A stretch of DNA of 64,000 bases from Cyanophora paradoxa (taxonomy: Eukaryota > Glaucocystophyceae > Cyanophorales > Cyanophoraceae): contig QPMI01000204.1 of NCBI GenBank assembly GCA_004431415.1, positions 62,001 to 126,000 on the forward strand, written 5' to 3'. The notes beneath the pieces were generated by a model. It did not search any database, had not been told where the DNA came from, and saw nothing but the letters and a program-made list of their open reading frames with translations. This document shows, piece by piece, positions 43,853 to 54,550 of the stretch. Position 1 is the stretch's first letter, and every line of letters begins with the position of its first letter. The position numbers were made by a program, and so were the translations under genes.

Positions 43853-46117
43853 CTAGATCGCCGCGGACGCAAAAACCTTGGGCTTGTTCTTGCAGCGTGC
43901 CTCGAGTTCTGGCCGGAAGTGGCGAATGAGCCCCTGCACAGGCCAAGCAGCAGCATCACCGAGAGCACAGATCGTGTGGCCCTCGATCTGCAAGCATATT
44001 CAATGGAGCTGCCGGTGACGAAAGAGGAGAAAAATTCAAACTGCATACCTGACGGGTGATCTCCTCGAGCATGTCAATCTCCTCGATGCGGGCATTGCCC
44101 GCAGCAAAGCGGTCCATGATGTCCATGAGCCAACCGGTTCCCTCGCGGCATGGAGTGCACTGGCCGCAAGATTCATGCTTGTAAAACTAAAAATAGATCA
44201 GACTGCATTCTCGAAAAAAACGATGCAAAAGAGATTGACCTTCGAAAGGCGAGCAATGGCAGAGACGATGTCAGTCGACTGTTGGGACCCATCTGATCAG
44301 CGACGACAAAATGCCAGAGTAATATTAATAAAAATCGGACCTTGTCCATGACCATGACAGCTGCAGTGCCCAATCCAGACTTCACGTCCTTCAGAGCATC
44401 GAAGTCCATGCTATGGAAGGCTTAGAACGTAGGAAAGCATGGATGAAGAATCCGAGTCTTACAGGACATCATCACAAATGTGCTTCGGAAGCACCGGCAC
44501 AGATGAGCCGCCAGGAATCACGCCAAGAAGGTTGTCCCACCCTGCCCTCAGATTATCAGGCTGGCGCGGATGAATCAGACAAGCTAGAACGCACCGCCAC
44601 GTATTCCACCGCAGTGCTTCTCCAAAAGCTCCCGCATCGAGATACTCATCTCCTCTGTCGCCCCATCGAATCGAACGTGGGACCCACGGGCTTCACCTTA
44701 CACTGACCTTCCACGGTGCAAGGATTGTTGACATGCCCCGAAATACAGAAGAGCTTCGTTCCAGCATTGTTCTTGCGCCCGAACGATGCGAACCATTCGC
44801 CACCGCTGGTGAATGGAGCTTACATTTCAAGAATGGCACACGGACGAGAAAAGCGAACCGGCGAAGAATCGTAGGCGACACGGCCACAGTCTCGACGTTC
44901 GTGACAGTGGTGGGGCACCCATAGAGGCCAACACCAGCGGGGAACGGCGGCTTCAGACGTGGCTTGCCCTGCTTGCCTGCGAGATGCACCGGGTCAGCAA
45001 GCACTGGCAGACGCTGTTGAAAAAGGACGGAAAGAAGGCAGAAGAGCACACCCTCGAGAGACTCGATCAGCGCCGTCTCCTCGCCGCAGATATAAGCTCC
45101 AGCGCCTGACGAAGGATCAGACGAGAAGACCGAAGCGAGCACGCACAGAAACAAACCGTAGTGGACATATACGTCGAATTCGTAGCCACTGCCACAGGCG
45201 TTCTTGCCAAGGAAGCCAGCTGCGGGCGGTGTTGATCCGCGCACACGGCATGCGTTGCACCTACGCACCTGCGTAGGCTTCGCTGACGGCGCGCTCTAGA
45301 GCGTTGCGCTCGAGAACAAACTCGCCGCGGATGTAGATGTACGCTTAAGTCCCGCCGAGTCAGCAAGACGAGAGGGCGCTCATAGTGGGCAAGTGCGAAC
45401 CGGCGCGGGCGCGCATGGCAAAGCCAGCGACGAGGCAGCCCTCGATCAGCTTGTGCGGGTCGTACCGCATGATCTCGCGGTCCTTGCATGTGCCCGGCTC
45501 CGACTCGTCCGCATTAACGACAAGGTACGACGGCCTGCGAGGGCACGTCGGCTTGTGTAGAGGGCGCTGTGGAGAAACCGCACAACGCACCGGCCGTCGC
45601 TCTTCTTGGGCATGAACGACCACTTGAGGCCGGAAGGGAAGCCGGCACCACCGCGGCCGCGAAGACCAGAGACCTTGATCTCGTTGATGATCCACTCAGG
45701 GCCGAGCGACAGAAGGTCCTTCGTCTTGTACCAGTCGCCCTGAGAAGCAGGCGGCGTTTGTGTAAAAGGGCATGCCTGGGCGGCAGGCGAAGACTCTGCC
45801 CACCCTCTTCATGGCGCCCTTGATACCGACATCGTGCTCGCCGTAGATGTTCGTGAAGACTGCGCTCGCGGGCCGCATTCAGCGCACGCCGCGTGACAAA
45901 CGCGTGAGCTCGGGCACGCACTGCGATCCTCGTCTTTGAGCCCGCCATGCTTCCTCGCAGGTGCCGCTGCCGCAGTGCTGTTGAGCCGGGCGGACAGGCG
46001 GCCGGCTGCGATTCGCGGGCGGAACGGCGCTTCAGCGCTGACAGGGCCAAACAAGCGGAATATCGACGCACCGTGGCCTGCCCGACGAACGAGAGCCCCG
46101 GCGACGCCCCGCAGCAT
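43853..46117 (-). CDS. NDUFV1: Mitochondrial complex I 51 kDa subunit (NADH dehydrogenase flavoprotein 1)
   Basis: This subunit binds NADH, FMN and the N3 iron-sulphur cluster at the tip of complex I. The ATG at 46117 starts an Arg/Ala/Ser-rich mitochondrial presequence ([20 protein letters not shown]). The mature part follows in family order over many exons: [35 protein letters not shown] (NADH/FMN loop), [70 protein letters not shown] and [12 protein letters not shown]. The cluster motif [18 protein letters not shown] lies at about 44130-44177, and the distal cysteine sits in HTICALGDA. It stops at 43853. All key residues are present and the length is normal. Divergent from ATG13 with only 174 bp between starts. 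Confidence 0.96.
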
Positions 46118-46291
46118 CTGCTCGCCGAGGCTAGGACGGTCGAAGTACCAGAAGCTTCTGTACCCCCCTTTCGGTCCCGGTCCTCCGGACTCCCGGTCCC
46201 TCCCGGACTCCCGGTCCCGTCGGTCCCGGCTGAAAGTGGCGCGGCGCTATCGCGAGCTGAATGCGCTGGCGCATCCCGCACGGCGCGCGCA
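46118..46291. promoter_or_regulatory. Bidirectional NDUFV1/ATG13 promoter with CCCGGTCC repeats
   Basis: 174 bp between opposing start codons. Between 46168 and 46230 there are at least five copies of a CGGTCCC/CCGGACTCCCGGTCC word, a short tandem array that may be a shared regulatory element. No TATA box is visible. Confidence 0.5.
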
Positions 46292-48258
46292 ATGAGCGAC
46301 AGCCGTTCAGAGGTGGTACGCGCGTACGCGACGCGCATGCACGTACGCGGGCCATCTCACGGATCCGCGCGCAGTTGAGGGAGCTGGTGCACAAAGTCGC
46401 GCAAATCATCGTCCAGAGCAGGGGCTTCACGCCCGAGCAGGGGAAGCGTAACAAGTGGTTTTCGCTCGATCTCCTTGAAGACCAGCTCGTGCGGGAGACT
46501 CTAGAGCCCCTACGTGCATCCGGTCTTCCGATCAACCTCGACATCAGGGCTGTTTCTTCCGATCTCTGCTTCCTCCTCGAGCGCTGGAGTGAGTCCCTCG
46601 GGGCTCGCTTACTCAAATCTCATTGTTTTCAGCTTTCTCCTTCAGCGAAGGCGGTCCGGCTGGCCTGGAACTCGCAACCGCGTACAAGCGCCTCATTGTC
46701 ACACTTCGCTCAATCTTTGGAAAGGTTCGCCAACTCGCACGATCTAGCTTCGACTAGCCTAAACTGGACTACAGCTGCGGCTCTTGCCCGCATACAAGTT
46801 TGCAAGGGAAATACCACACTCGGGAGACGGATATCGATTGCAATACTCCTTCTCCACACTCTTGCATCCGCCGGAATTCGGGCTGAACGCAGATTTCTCC
46901 CCAGGCAAGATCCAATCTCTTACGGCTTGGACAGTATCTCTGACCACGTTGACAGTGAGTACACAGCAAGCGCTTTGGCTTGCAGATCTACCCCACGCGG
47001 TATTTTCGGTCAGAGTTGTGTACAGATCGCAGTGTGATTTTCCGGTTCGTAGAGGACCCCAATCCGTTGTCTCGTTGGGGTAAACAAAGCGCAGTTTGTT
47101 GAACATGCAGGAGCGCGCAACGAAGTTCGAGGGTTACAGTCAGCGTCACAAGCGCCTGGGAGCTTTGGCGGTGGGGGACAATTCATAGAGAACTATGTTC
47201 CGCAAGCGCGGTTGTCAACCGCAGCACGATCAGTTGAAGCGTCCCCGCACTCGACTTCGAGCCCAATCGCCATTCGCCAACAGGCCACTGTAGCCTCTGC
47301 CCCAGGAAATGCACGAACAGCAATGTCGCTACCACCACGCGACCGTCGCGACAGCCACTTGGAGAAGAGAGTTGAAGCGCCCCCTTCAACAAGTGTTCCA
47401 TCGTCTTCAACGGGTGCAGGCAGTTCCACTCTTGGCAAGCGACCAGGGCCAGTCACTTCGACCCACCACTCCAGGATTTCGGCACTGTCGTCTGCCCTGC
47501 AAAGTCTTGCGCTTCAGCCAGCTCAGCCCAGCTCTCCTTTACAGGGCCTCGCAGTCCACCAGCAAAGTCCGATTTCCGAACCTGACTTCGGAGCTTTTCG
47601 CCCTAGCTCCCTTGGCCGTTCGCCGATTTCCCCGCCAGAGTTCCTCAGTACGCCGCCATTCTTTGTGCCCCCTGCTTCATCGTCAGCAACACGCAATCTC
47701 TCCCTTGCGCCCTTCGCATCTGGCACATCACCTCCGTCTTATCTGCTTCACCCGCTTTCTTCTGCTCAACTAGGAACAATTGGACTGGGATTTGATTTCC
47801 ACAAACCCTTCGCCTCCTCAACGACTCCATTGCCTCCTCAGCACAGTCTTGGAGAAGTCGCATGCCCATTTTCCTTCGCCTCGTCAGCGACACCATTGCC
47901 GATTCAGCTTCCTTTGTTTGTTCGTATATCTTGATTCATTTTTTTTGAACTCCCTACTAAGCTGTGTCCAGGACGCTCTCGCAAATAGTGAGAGCGTTCA
48001 TGATGATGTGAGTGCCATCTACATTTTGTGGCTGAATCTAACATTGTGCTCTTTCTCCAGGGGCTGGCTTTCGCTCTTAGCGGCGGTGAAGCGGATTCAG
48101 AGGCTGCATTAGGTAGTCTGATAAGGCTGATTGACAGTGCTCTTTTCGACGGTGCAAGCCCATCGTCATTGCTGGCATCCGCCCCCTGTGTGTCGATCAG
48201 ATCTCTTTGGGAAGAGGTGGAGCGCTTCAAGACCATCGGTCGAGCACTTCAAGATTAA
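46292..48258 (+). CDS. ATG13: Autophagy protein ATG13 (HORMA domain)
   Basis: ATG13 is the regulatory partner of the ATG1 kinase that starts autophagosome formation. The start at 46292 gives MSDSRSE, then after a short intron LRELVHKVAQIIVQSRGFTP, KWFSLDLLEDQLVRETLEPL and LPINLDIRAVSSDLCFLLER. Next come ATAYKRLIVTLRSIFGK and, after an intron, LRLLPAYKFAREIPHSGDGY, the hallmark block of the ATG13 HORMA domain. The 47.17-47.93 kb exon is a long Ser/Pro-rich disordered region, as expected for the ATG1/ATG17-binding part. The final exon (48061 on) is acidic/helical and ends in GRALQD with TAA at 48256-48258. Two or three short introns lie between 46.6 and 47.2 kb. Confidence 0.8.
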
Positions 48259-48328
48259 TTGCCACTTCAAGAGCACTATAGCTATAGCTGTATTGCAATA
48301 TTGGACACATGAAGTTTAGTATACATTG
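48259..48328. other. ATG13 3' flank
   Basis: Seventy bases of AT-rich 3' flank, probably the ATG13 3' UTR, ending where the terminal repeat of a MITE-like element starts. Confidence 0.5.
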
Positions 48329-48755
48329 TGCATTTCAGATATACACACGCGTTATCTGGACTAGCCCAGTAGCTGTTCGGACAAGCAGTGTAGGCTGAGC
48401 ACTGCGGCAATCCACTGGGCTCTCTCGGATAGGCAACTCGATGTCGAGATCGAAATCGAAACCGAGGGGTCGAAAACGAAATCTATTCCTTCTGTTGCTT
48501 TTTCTCACAGGACTAGGCGTGCAGGCCTTGCCGGAGGGCTCGCTCGTTCGCCACCGAATGAGGGCCGCTAAGGGAGAGGAATACAGCCTCCCCCGCTCCC
48601 GCGAGGGGCGCAGAAGGTGGAGCCTCATCGCATTGTGTCAGACTCTGAGAAGGGGGCGGCGCTGGAACTGTGGCCGTCGCGATCCGTGAGGGTCGCGGAA
48701 CTGCTCTCTAGTAGTAGGCTAGTTCAGATATCGTGTGTGTCATATCTGAAATGCA
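48329..48755. mobile_element. Full-length MITE-like element with long terminal inverted repeats
   Basis: This 427-bp element begins TGCATTTCAGATATAC and ends ATATCTGAAATGCA. The two ends are imperfect inverted repeats of about 39 bases, continuing inward to TATCTGGACTAGCC and GGCTAGTTCAGATA. The interior holds the GC-rich and TTTCGA-type blocks seen in the partial copies at 29.5, 32.2, 53.7 and 58.6 kb. No transposase is encoded and no clear target duplication is visible. A non-autonomous DNA transposon is the simplest reading. Confidence 0.8.
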
Positions 48756-48956
48756 GCTGGGCTTAGGTCGGATGTCTTTGATTACGACTGCGATTAAGGG
48801 CTTGATCATGATGACTGAGCTGCACACGACGATGCGATGCTGCACACAGGAAAGGACGACACGACGGCATACTGTGAATTACGATTACGTTCTGTCAATT
48901 TTGATCTCGCGCAGATCTCGCAGATAGTAGCAAGATACTGGTATAGTAAAAAAAAG
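48756..48956. other. Spacer 3' of the SYS1-like gene
   Basis: About 200 bases with GATTACGACTGCGATTA and AATTACGATTACG words like those near 27582, ending in an A-rich run. Likely the 3' UTR region of the SYS1-like gene. No frame of note. Confidence 0.4.
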
Positions 48957-49518
48957 TCAGGAGACTAAAAAGAAGAAATTAGAAATCAGAAGAAGAAGCG
49001 CACGTTCGCCAAGAGTGCTGAGCAGGAATGTGCAGACGAGCAAGGTGACCCACCAAATCCAATTCGAAGGAGGACCTTCGCTTGCCATAACTAAGTGGCC
49101 GTCAGAGACCGAGGGAAGCGAATGGAGATTCAAAAATGACCTATGCAGCTTAGGACGACGTGAATAAAGGACATGGAGCACGCATAGTCCAAGGTCTTCC
49201 GAGTGCTCCTCACGACAAAGAAGAGCAGGAAGACGCCAACGACGTACGTGAGGATCAGGTTCAACCAGCACGCTGCAGGGTGTTCGGCGAGACTGACGCA
49301 CGCGGAACATGGATCCGCAGGGCGTGCGCACCGAGGTTCTTGCCACCGGCAGCCGGGTTGAAGTTTGAGTGATCAAAAGGGATGCGGCCGTCGTAGGGGA
49401 TTTGGAATCCTCCAACGAGTATGCCAGAGAACACGTAGCTAGCGGAGTACCACAGCACAAGGCAGATGCCAAGCTTTTTGAGGATGACTTTCGTGTCGTC
49501 GTCGCTCTTGGCGCCCAT
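48957..49518 (-). CDS. SYS1: SYS1-like Golgi membrane protein
   Basis: Three exons with clean phases start at 49518 (MGAKSDDDTKVILKKLGICL). The join at 49320/49260 gives NLACWLNLILTYVVGVFLLF then VVRSTRKTLDYACSMSFIHV. The second join (about 49140/49088) gives PPSNWIWWVTLLVCTFLL then STLGERALLLL, with the stop at 48957. Four hydrophobic segments and the pattern RxxxKxLDYxxSMxFIH...SNWIWW...LGE match SYS1, which recruits the ARL3/ARFRP1 GTPase to the Golgi. The N-terminal part between the first two helices is divergent, and the first helix is shorter than usual. Length is in the range of the family (about 150 residues). Divergent from the BRO1 gene, 279 bp apart. Confidence 0.65.
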
Positions 49519-49797
49519 CCCCAGGGGCAAAGCAGATTAGCTACGAGGCTCGGAATTAGCGCTAGCGCTTGGCTCGAGGCTGAACTTGTCTCTACGTTTT
49601 TAGCTAAGCGTCAGCGGCCGGATTAGCTACGAGGATCGCCAGGCTGCGCTCACAAGCTAGAGAACTCGCTCCGCAGTGTTGGTACCTTAGTCTTGGGCGC
49701 CCAAATCGAGTAGCGCCCGTCTTGGGCCCTTGGGGATATTGGGGGTACGCGAATACTCGAAGAGCGCGCTTCCACAGCTGGCCTGGCCTCTGGGGCC

Positions 49798-52700
49798 ATG
49801 GCGAGCCACAAGGTCTACCTCTTCTCGCACAGCGGTGCGTTTTCGAAACAGCTGAATCGTGTAGAAGCTCGCTCATGTACCACAGGAGTTAAGGGTAGCA
49901 CCGCGCTGCGCTTCGAGGAGCTGCTGCAGACCCTGCCGAATGGACAGCGGATGTCGGTCCCGCTTCTCAAGCACCTCTCCGCCTCGCGTCCGTTGTGGCG
50001 TCCGCCGTGTTCGCCGTTGGTCGAACCTGCTAACTTTCTCGGCAGGCACGGATATGCTGGCTTGGGTACGGCAGCGAGGCTGGCACGCGCAGGTTCGCGT
50101 GCCGGCGTTGCTTGCTTAGCGTAACTCTGGCACCGCTGACGTTTTCGATAGGATATCAAGCAGGTCGTTGAGCAGACGGAGAGCCATGTTAACCTGTATC
50201 TGCAGCTCGTGCTTGGATTGGTGCGGGGCAGAGGCGGGAACCTTTCAGCACAATCCTTGATGTATGATCAATTTCGCGCAGGTGGATTCGGCGAATCGCC
50301 ATCCTGACCAAGTTATCCGGCGCTACTCGCAGCCTAGGCCGTCCGCGAACGCGTCGCCTTTCGTTGCCGTCCTCGAACACTGCATGGACGGCGGCGATCC
50401 GCCACACTACGTGGCGTCTTCGGTCTCGTTTCCCTCTGCTGCTGTGGGCGGCTTCTCGGGCGACTCTCCATGTCGCATGGGTGCTGCGAACGTGAGGTAA
50501 GGGTCGTTGTTTTGAGGGCGCATTTAATTCAGTGATTTTTTGGTGGGTATTCAGCTACAGCTGGACGAATGTTGTCGGAAGCAGCGAGTCGTCGTCGTCG
50601 AATGATGCCGCATTTGAGTTGCTCAGCTCGCTCGTAGCCTTCGGGCACTGGTGGCTTGCAGTCGCTTCCGCTGCCATCGAGGGGAGCAACCCTCAAGAGG
50701 TCTCTGCAACCACGCTTGCGTATGAGGCGTTTCTCAATGTTCGTGCATCGATCTCCTCATCCGCTTCGCTCTAATGAAAGACATACAGGCTGCTGGCATT
50801 TTCGAATATGTGATCGAGGCGCAAGGAGCTCTGCGCTTTAATCCCCCGCCGGATTGCTCTGATTTGCTCCCCGCCATGGTGCAATCACGCTTCTTTGCAA
50901 CTCCTCAATCACGTGAGGGCTAAGCTCTTGCTTGCTCACCAGCTTCGGGCGTGGTCGGCCGTCGCCGTTGCCCATGCTGAAGAGGTGCATCCATCCCCTT
51001 TCGAGACATTTGATTGAGGGAGCTGATCGAAATTCTGATGCAGCTGGCGTTGGACTGGGCGCTTCGGCAGAGTAACTATGTGGAAGACTCCCCTCTGCTT
51101 CTGTCTCGCCTGGCCACAGATGTGCGTCTTGGGCTCTCGCCGTCGTTTGAAACACCCAAACCATCGTGCGCGTGTCGCAGATTGTTCGAAAGCAACGCAC
51201 AGCTCTCGATTTGATCGCACAGACTGTTGCTGCAAACCCCCATGCGAACCACGAAGCCCGGTTGCGGAATCCCACGTGGACCGATGAGCAGGTTCATGCA
51301 CTTTTGGCACTTCAGAGTCTGTTAGACTGATCCTTGGCAGTGTGCACGCCTCGCGAAATTGAAAGCTTACCTCGGCTTCAAGGTGCGTATTTTTTTTGAC
51401 TGTGCATGTGACCACTGACACCAGTAGTACAGAGCACAGCATACGAGGCCATAGCTCTTTATTTTTCGGGGGCCGCTTTGAATCACGTGAAGAGAGGGTC
51501 CGTCGTCTTGCGAACAGTGGTATGTGTTTCAGGCCAGCGTGCGGGCAGTCGATTCACGCGACACCAGGGCCGCACGGCACAAGCTGCAAATGCGTCGAAG
51601 CGTGCGATTGAAATGCTCGAGGGTAACGTTTCTTTTTAATGCTTTAGGGACCAAGTGCTGAAGCTCGTCGGCTTTGTGTTGCCATCCACCAGACGCGCTC
51701 CGGGGAGCGCATGAGTATGTGCAAACGCTGGATGCAAGTGAGAACGCAACTTCGAAGGGCGCACCAGCCTCCCATTTGCGGGCCCTGCTGGACATTCCGA
51801 GAACATTCGTATCAAAGTGTGCTCCCGGCTGACCCTTTGTTGTACTCTTGCTCACGCGCGCCAAGCAGAATCCCTCCGCCCCAGGGGTCGCAAGAGGGGG
51901 ATGCCGGGGTTCCGCAACTTCCGTCCCCTCTCCAGGTGTACATTGCCCGTCGGACAGCGTGGGACAGCGTTGCCTTTGCTCACACTCTTGTAGATCGCCT
52001 TTCCTGCTCCTTGGGGTCTTCCCCCTCTGCACCCGTTGTGGGGCTCTCCTGGCGCAGCAGACACCGACAGCGGAAACTGGGCTCAATTCCAGCAATACCG
52101 CCAAAAAAACTCTGCCCGTCAGGCAGTGCGTCAGCTGCAGCTTTGACTTCGTGAGCCCGCTAACCTTGCCTTGTCTTCTGCAGGCGCTCGTGGAGGAGGT
52201 CGCTGCCCCTGGAGAGCACGCTGGATCAGGGCGCCCACTTGGCTCTACTGTTGCCGCCTCTTCGCGTTTCCGGTGCACTTTATGGCGGTGACTTTTCCCA
52301 TCAAAGGGCTCTGCCGCTGATGTCGGGCTTTGAAGCGCCCCGGCTACAACCAACAGCGGGGGAGCCTTGCAAGACACAATTTCAGGCGTCACCTACATAC
52401 CGATCCCTGGGCGCTTTGGTGGTCTGTCCTGTTCTTTTCACCCTTTGATGTGTTGTCTAGTTGCGTGATGCACCGTACAGGTATGGCATCGACACAGTCT
52501 AGCTGGGCCTCCGCCCCTAAGGAGAAGCGAGGGGCTGGCTTTGGGTCTGTGAAAAACACCTTCCTCAATCCGACGTGCATTCTCACTCTATGCAGGCCCA
52601 AGGCGATCGCAGCTCCCCGGGGCATCCCCCTTGAACAGGTAATGACTAATGTTCAAGCTTTGCCTGTGTGCTCACGCTTGCTGCAGGGCGCCACACGCCC

Positions 52701-53334
52701 TTCACGCCAGTCCTTCAGAGGGAGCGATGCTGGAGATTTACGATCACCCTCGCAAGGCGCAGCAACTCCTGCTTCGGCACGCTCCCTTTCCCCAAGCCCC
52801 TCAGGCCGTTCAACACCACCACCAGCCATGCACCCCATCCCCACTGGAGGCGCACGGGCAATCCCCCCAGGGCCATGGCAGCCATCTTCTGCAGACTCTC
52901 GAATCCCCACGCGTGACCAGCTGTCGAAGTGGACACCTCCGATCTTCGAGAAAGGCCGCAACAGCGGGCGACCTGATGAACTCATGGTTGCACCCATCGA
53001 TTCAAACTATATATCTGCCGTTGCAGTCTCTCCAGACGTTCGCAATTCCCTGCTCGGCTGTTTTGATTTCCCTAATCACGGTTGTCAGGAACACACCTTT
53101 ACGCGATTCGACCTTGCCTTTCAGGCCGATGATGAGCTTCCCCCTCCAAAATCGCGTGCTCTTCCAGCCAGCAAGCCGAAGAGGTGCATCCATCCCATTT
53201 CGAGTCATGGTTTGCATCTGAAATGCAAGTGCAGCAACAAGCATCGATCCCTGTTTTCCTGCTTCAGCGTGGAAGACAGCGATGATGAGTTGCCGGAGAA
53301 ACAAGAGAAAAGAAGCACATTTGGCTGGTTTTGA
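49798..53334 (+). CDS. BRO1-domain protein (ALIX/BROX-like)
   Basis: BRO1 domains bind ESCRT-III (CHMP4) at endosomes. The start at 49798 gives MASHKVYLFSHSG, joined to a helical exon with RFEELLQTLPNGQRMSVPLL. Exons at 50.15-50.85 kb carry the recognisable core: YSWTNVVGSS, ELLSSLVAFGHWWLAVASAA, and after splicing AYEAFLNAAGIFEYVIEAQG. The following exon (about 51.18 kb) has ALDLIAQTVAANPHANHEAR and then CARLAKLKAYLGFK. Later exons include STAYEAIALYFSGAALNHVK and ANASKRAIEMLEG. The 52.1-53.33 kb part is Pro/Ser-rich with an acidic last exon (EDSDDELPEKQEK, TFGWF, stop 53334). This would suit the Pro-rich tail of ALIX proteins, but it could be a separate gene starting near 52490. Many exon edges are provisional. 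Confidence 0.6.
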
Positions 53335-54550
53335 TTGTGCATTCAGTGTGATTATACAACGCATTCAGTGTGATTTTACAACACAATGCTCTGATGTGGA
53401 GTTCAGCCAATGAGATTGAGGGGGAAGAGTTCGTTTCAGGATGTTGTCGCGATCAAAAAGTCGCGATCAAGGCTCACGATCAGATCCAAATCAAAGCCCC
53501 GGCCCCGCCCTGGCCCCCCGTTGGCGTTGAACGGGCCGTGGCGTTGAAGGGTGCATGGATGGTGGTGGCGTTGAATTCGAACGGCCGGTCGAGGTGCGTT
53601 TAGAGGTCTCGAAATCCAAATCAAAGCCCGAGTGCGTTTAGAGGTCTCGAAAATCCAAATCAAAAGCCCCCGCCCGGTCGAGGTGCCGTTACGGGGCGCA
53701 CCCAGCTTGGTCAGGGCGTCCGTTACGACCAAAACTCGATTTCGATTTCGACCCCTCGGTTTCGATTTCGATCTCGACGCCGAGTTGCCTATTCAGAGAG
53801 ACTCTGAGAGCCCGTATGATTGCTCAGCGTACACTGCTAGCCCGAACAGCTACTGGGCTAGTCCATATAACGCGTGATGTATATCTGAAATGCAAACACT
53901 GACAATAGCATCCACCCCCTCAATCTCATTGGCAGTACAGACTTGGGTTAATTTTTAAAGACAGAGCGATTGCGTGAGTGCGCACTGTACATGTGCACGT
54001 CACGGCGTAGCTATATAGCTCTGTTTGCAAGCTTCTCGGAATTTTGTTTTCGAACAGCTCGATCGCGCCGACTCTGGGGTACACATTTCCCGGTGACTCT
54101 GGGGTTTGCTGTATACGTCAGTGCATCATGGCATGTGTGGCCCGTCGGTGCAGGCTTACTCCAGGGGCTCCGGCCCGGCGGCTGGGCGCCACCGCCGCTT
54201 CAACACGATCGCGAGAGTCCGCACCCGCATGTACATGTAGCTGCGCGTGTACATGTAGCTGAGCGTGCGATTTCAGTACTAGTACGTGAACGCAGGGGTA
54301 CAGTCTCCTCGTCCGCCGCCCCGTACCCGGGGAAGTCTGGCGATCGGGTGAGACCGATCGCTTCACGCTGTGTCGCGCCGCCTCAATCAATCGCCGTTTC
54401 TCGCGCGCATCCGGTCAGCTGCTCGGCGTCCCTGTGTCGTAGCGTCGATGCGGTAATCCGCCGCGCGAGCGGTAATCCTGCCGCGTCGAAGAATCGGCGC
54501 TGGTCAGCGAGCGGTAATCCTGCCGCTTCGAAGAATCGCGAGCGGCGCCG
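53335..54550. other. Repeat-rich spacer upstream of UTP4
   Basis: A 2-copy GCATTCAGTGTGATT repeat (53339-53383) follows the BRO1 stop. A composite insertion is bounded by CCAATGAGATTGAGGGGG (53408) and its inverse CCCCCTCAATCTCATTGG (about 53914). Inside it are two tandem copies of the short CGAGACCTC element (53590-53667) and a MITE end (53738-53894). From 53.95 to 54.5 kb is unique sequence with TGTACATGTAGCTG repeats (54229-54262) and a two-copy ~45-base repeat (GAGCGGTAATCCTGCCGC, 54467 and 54511) just before the UTP4 start. Confidence 0.6.
53738..53894 (+). mobile_element. MITE-like element, right-end fragment
   Basis: It carries the TTTCGA-rich tract, the CTGCTAGCCCGAACAGCTAC block and the terminal repeat ending TATATCTGAAATGCA at 53894. 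The left part is missing. It lies inside the composite insertion bounded by 18-base inverted repeats. Confidence 0.7.

Noticed and set aside
48329-48755. SINE with RNA polymerase III boxes
   Set aside because: No convincing A/B boxes or 3' simple tail; instead both ends are inverted repeats.
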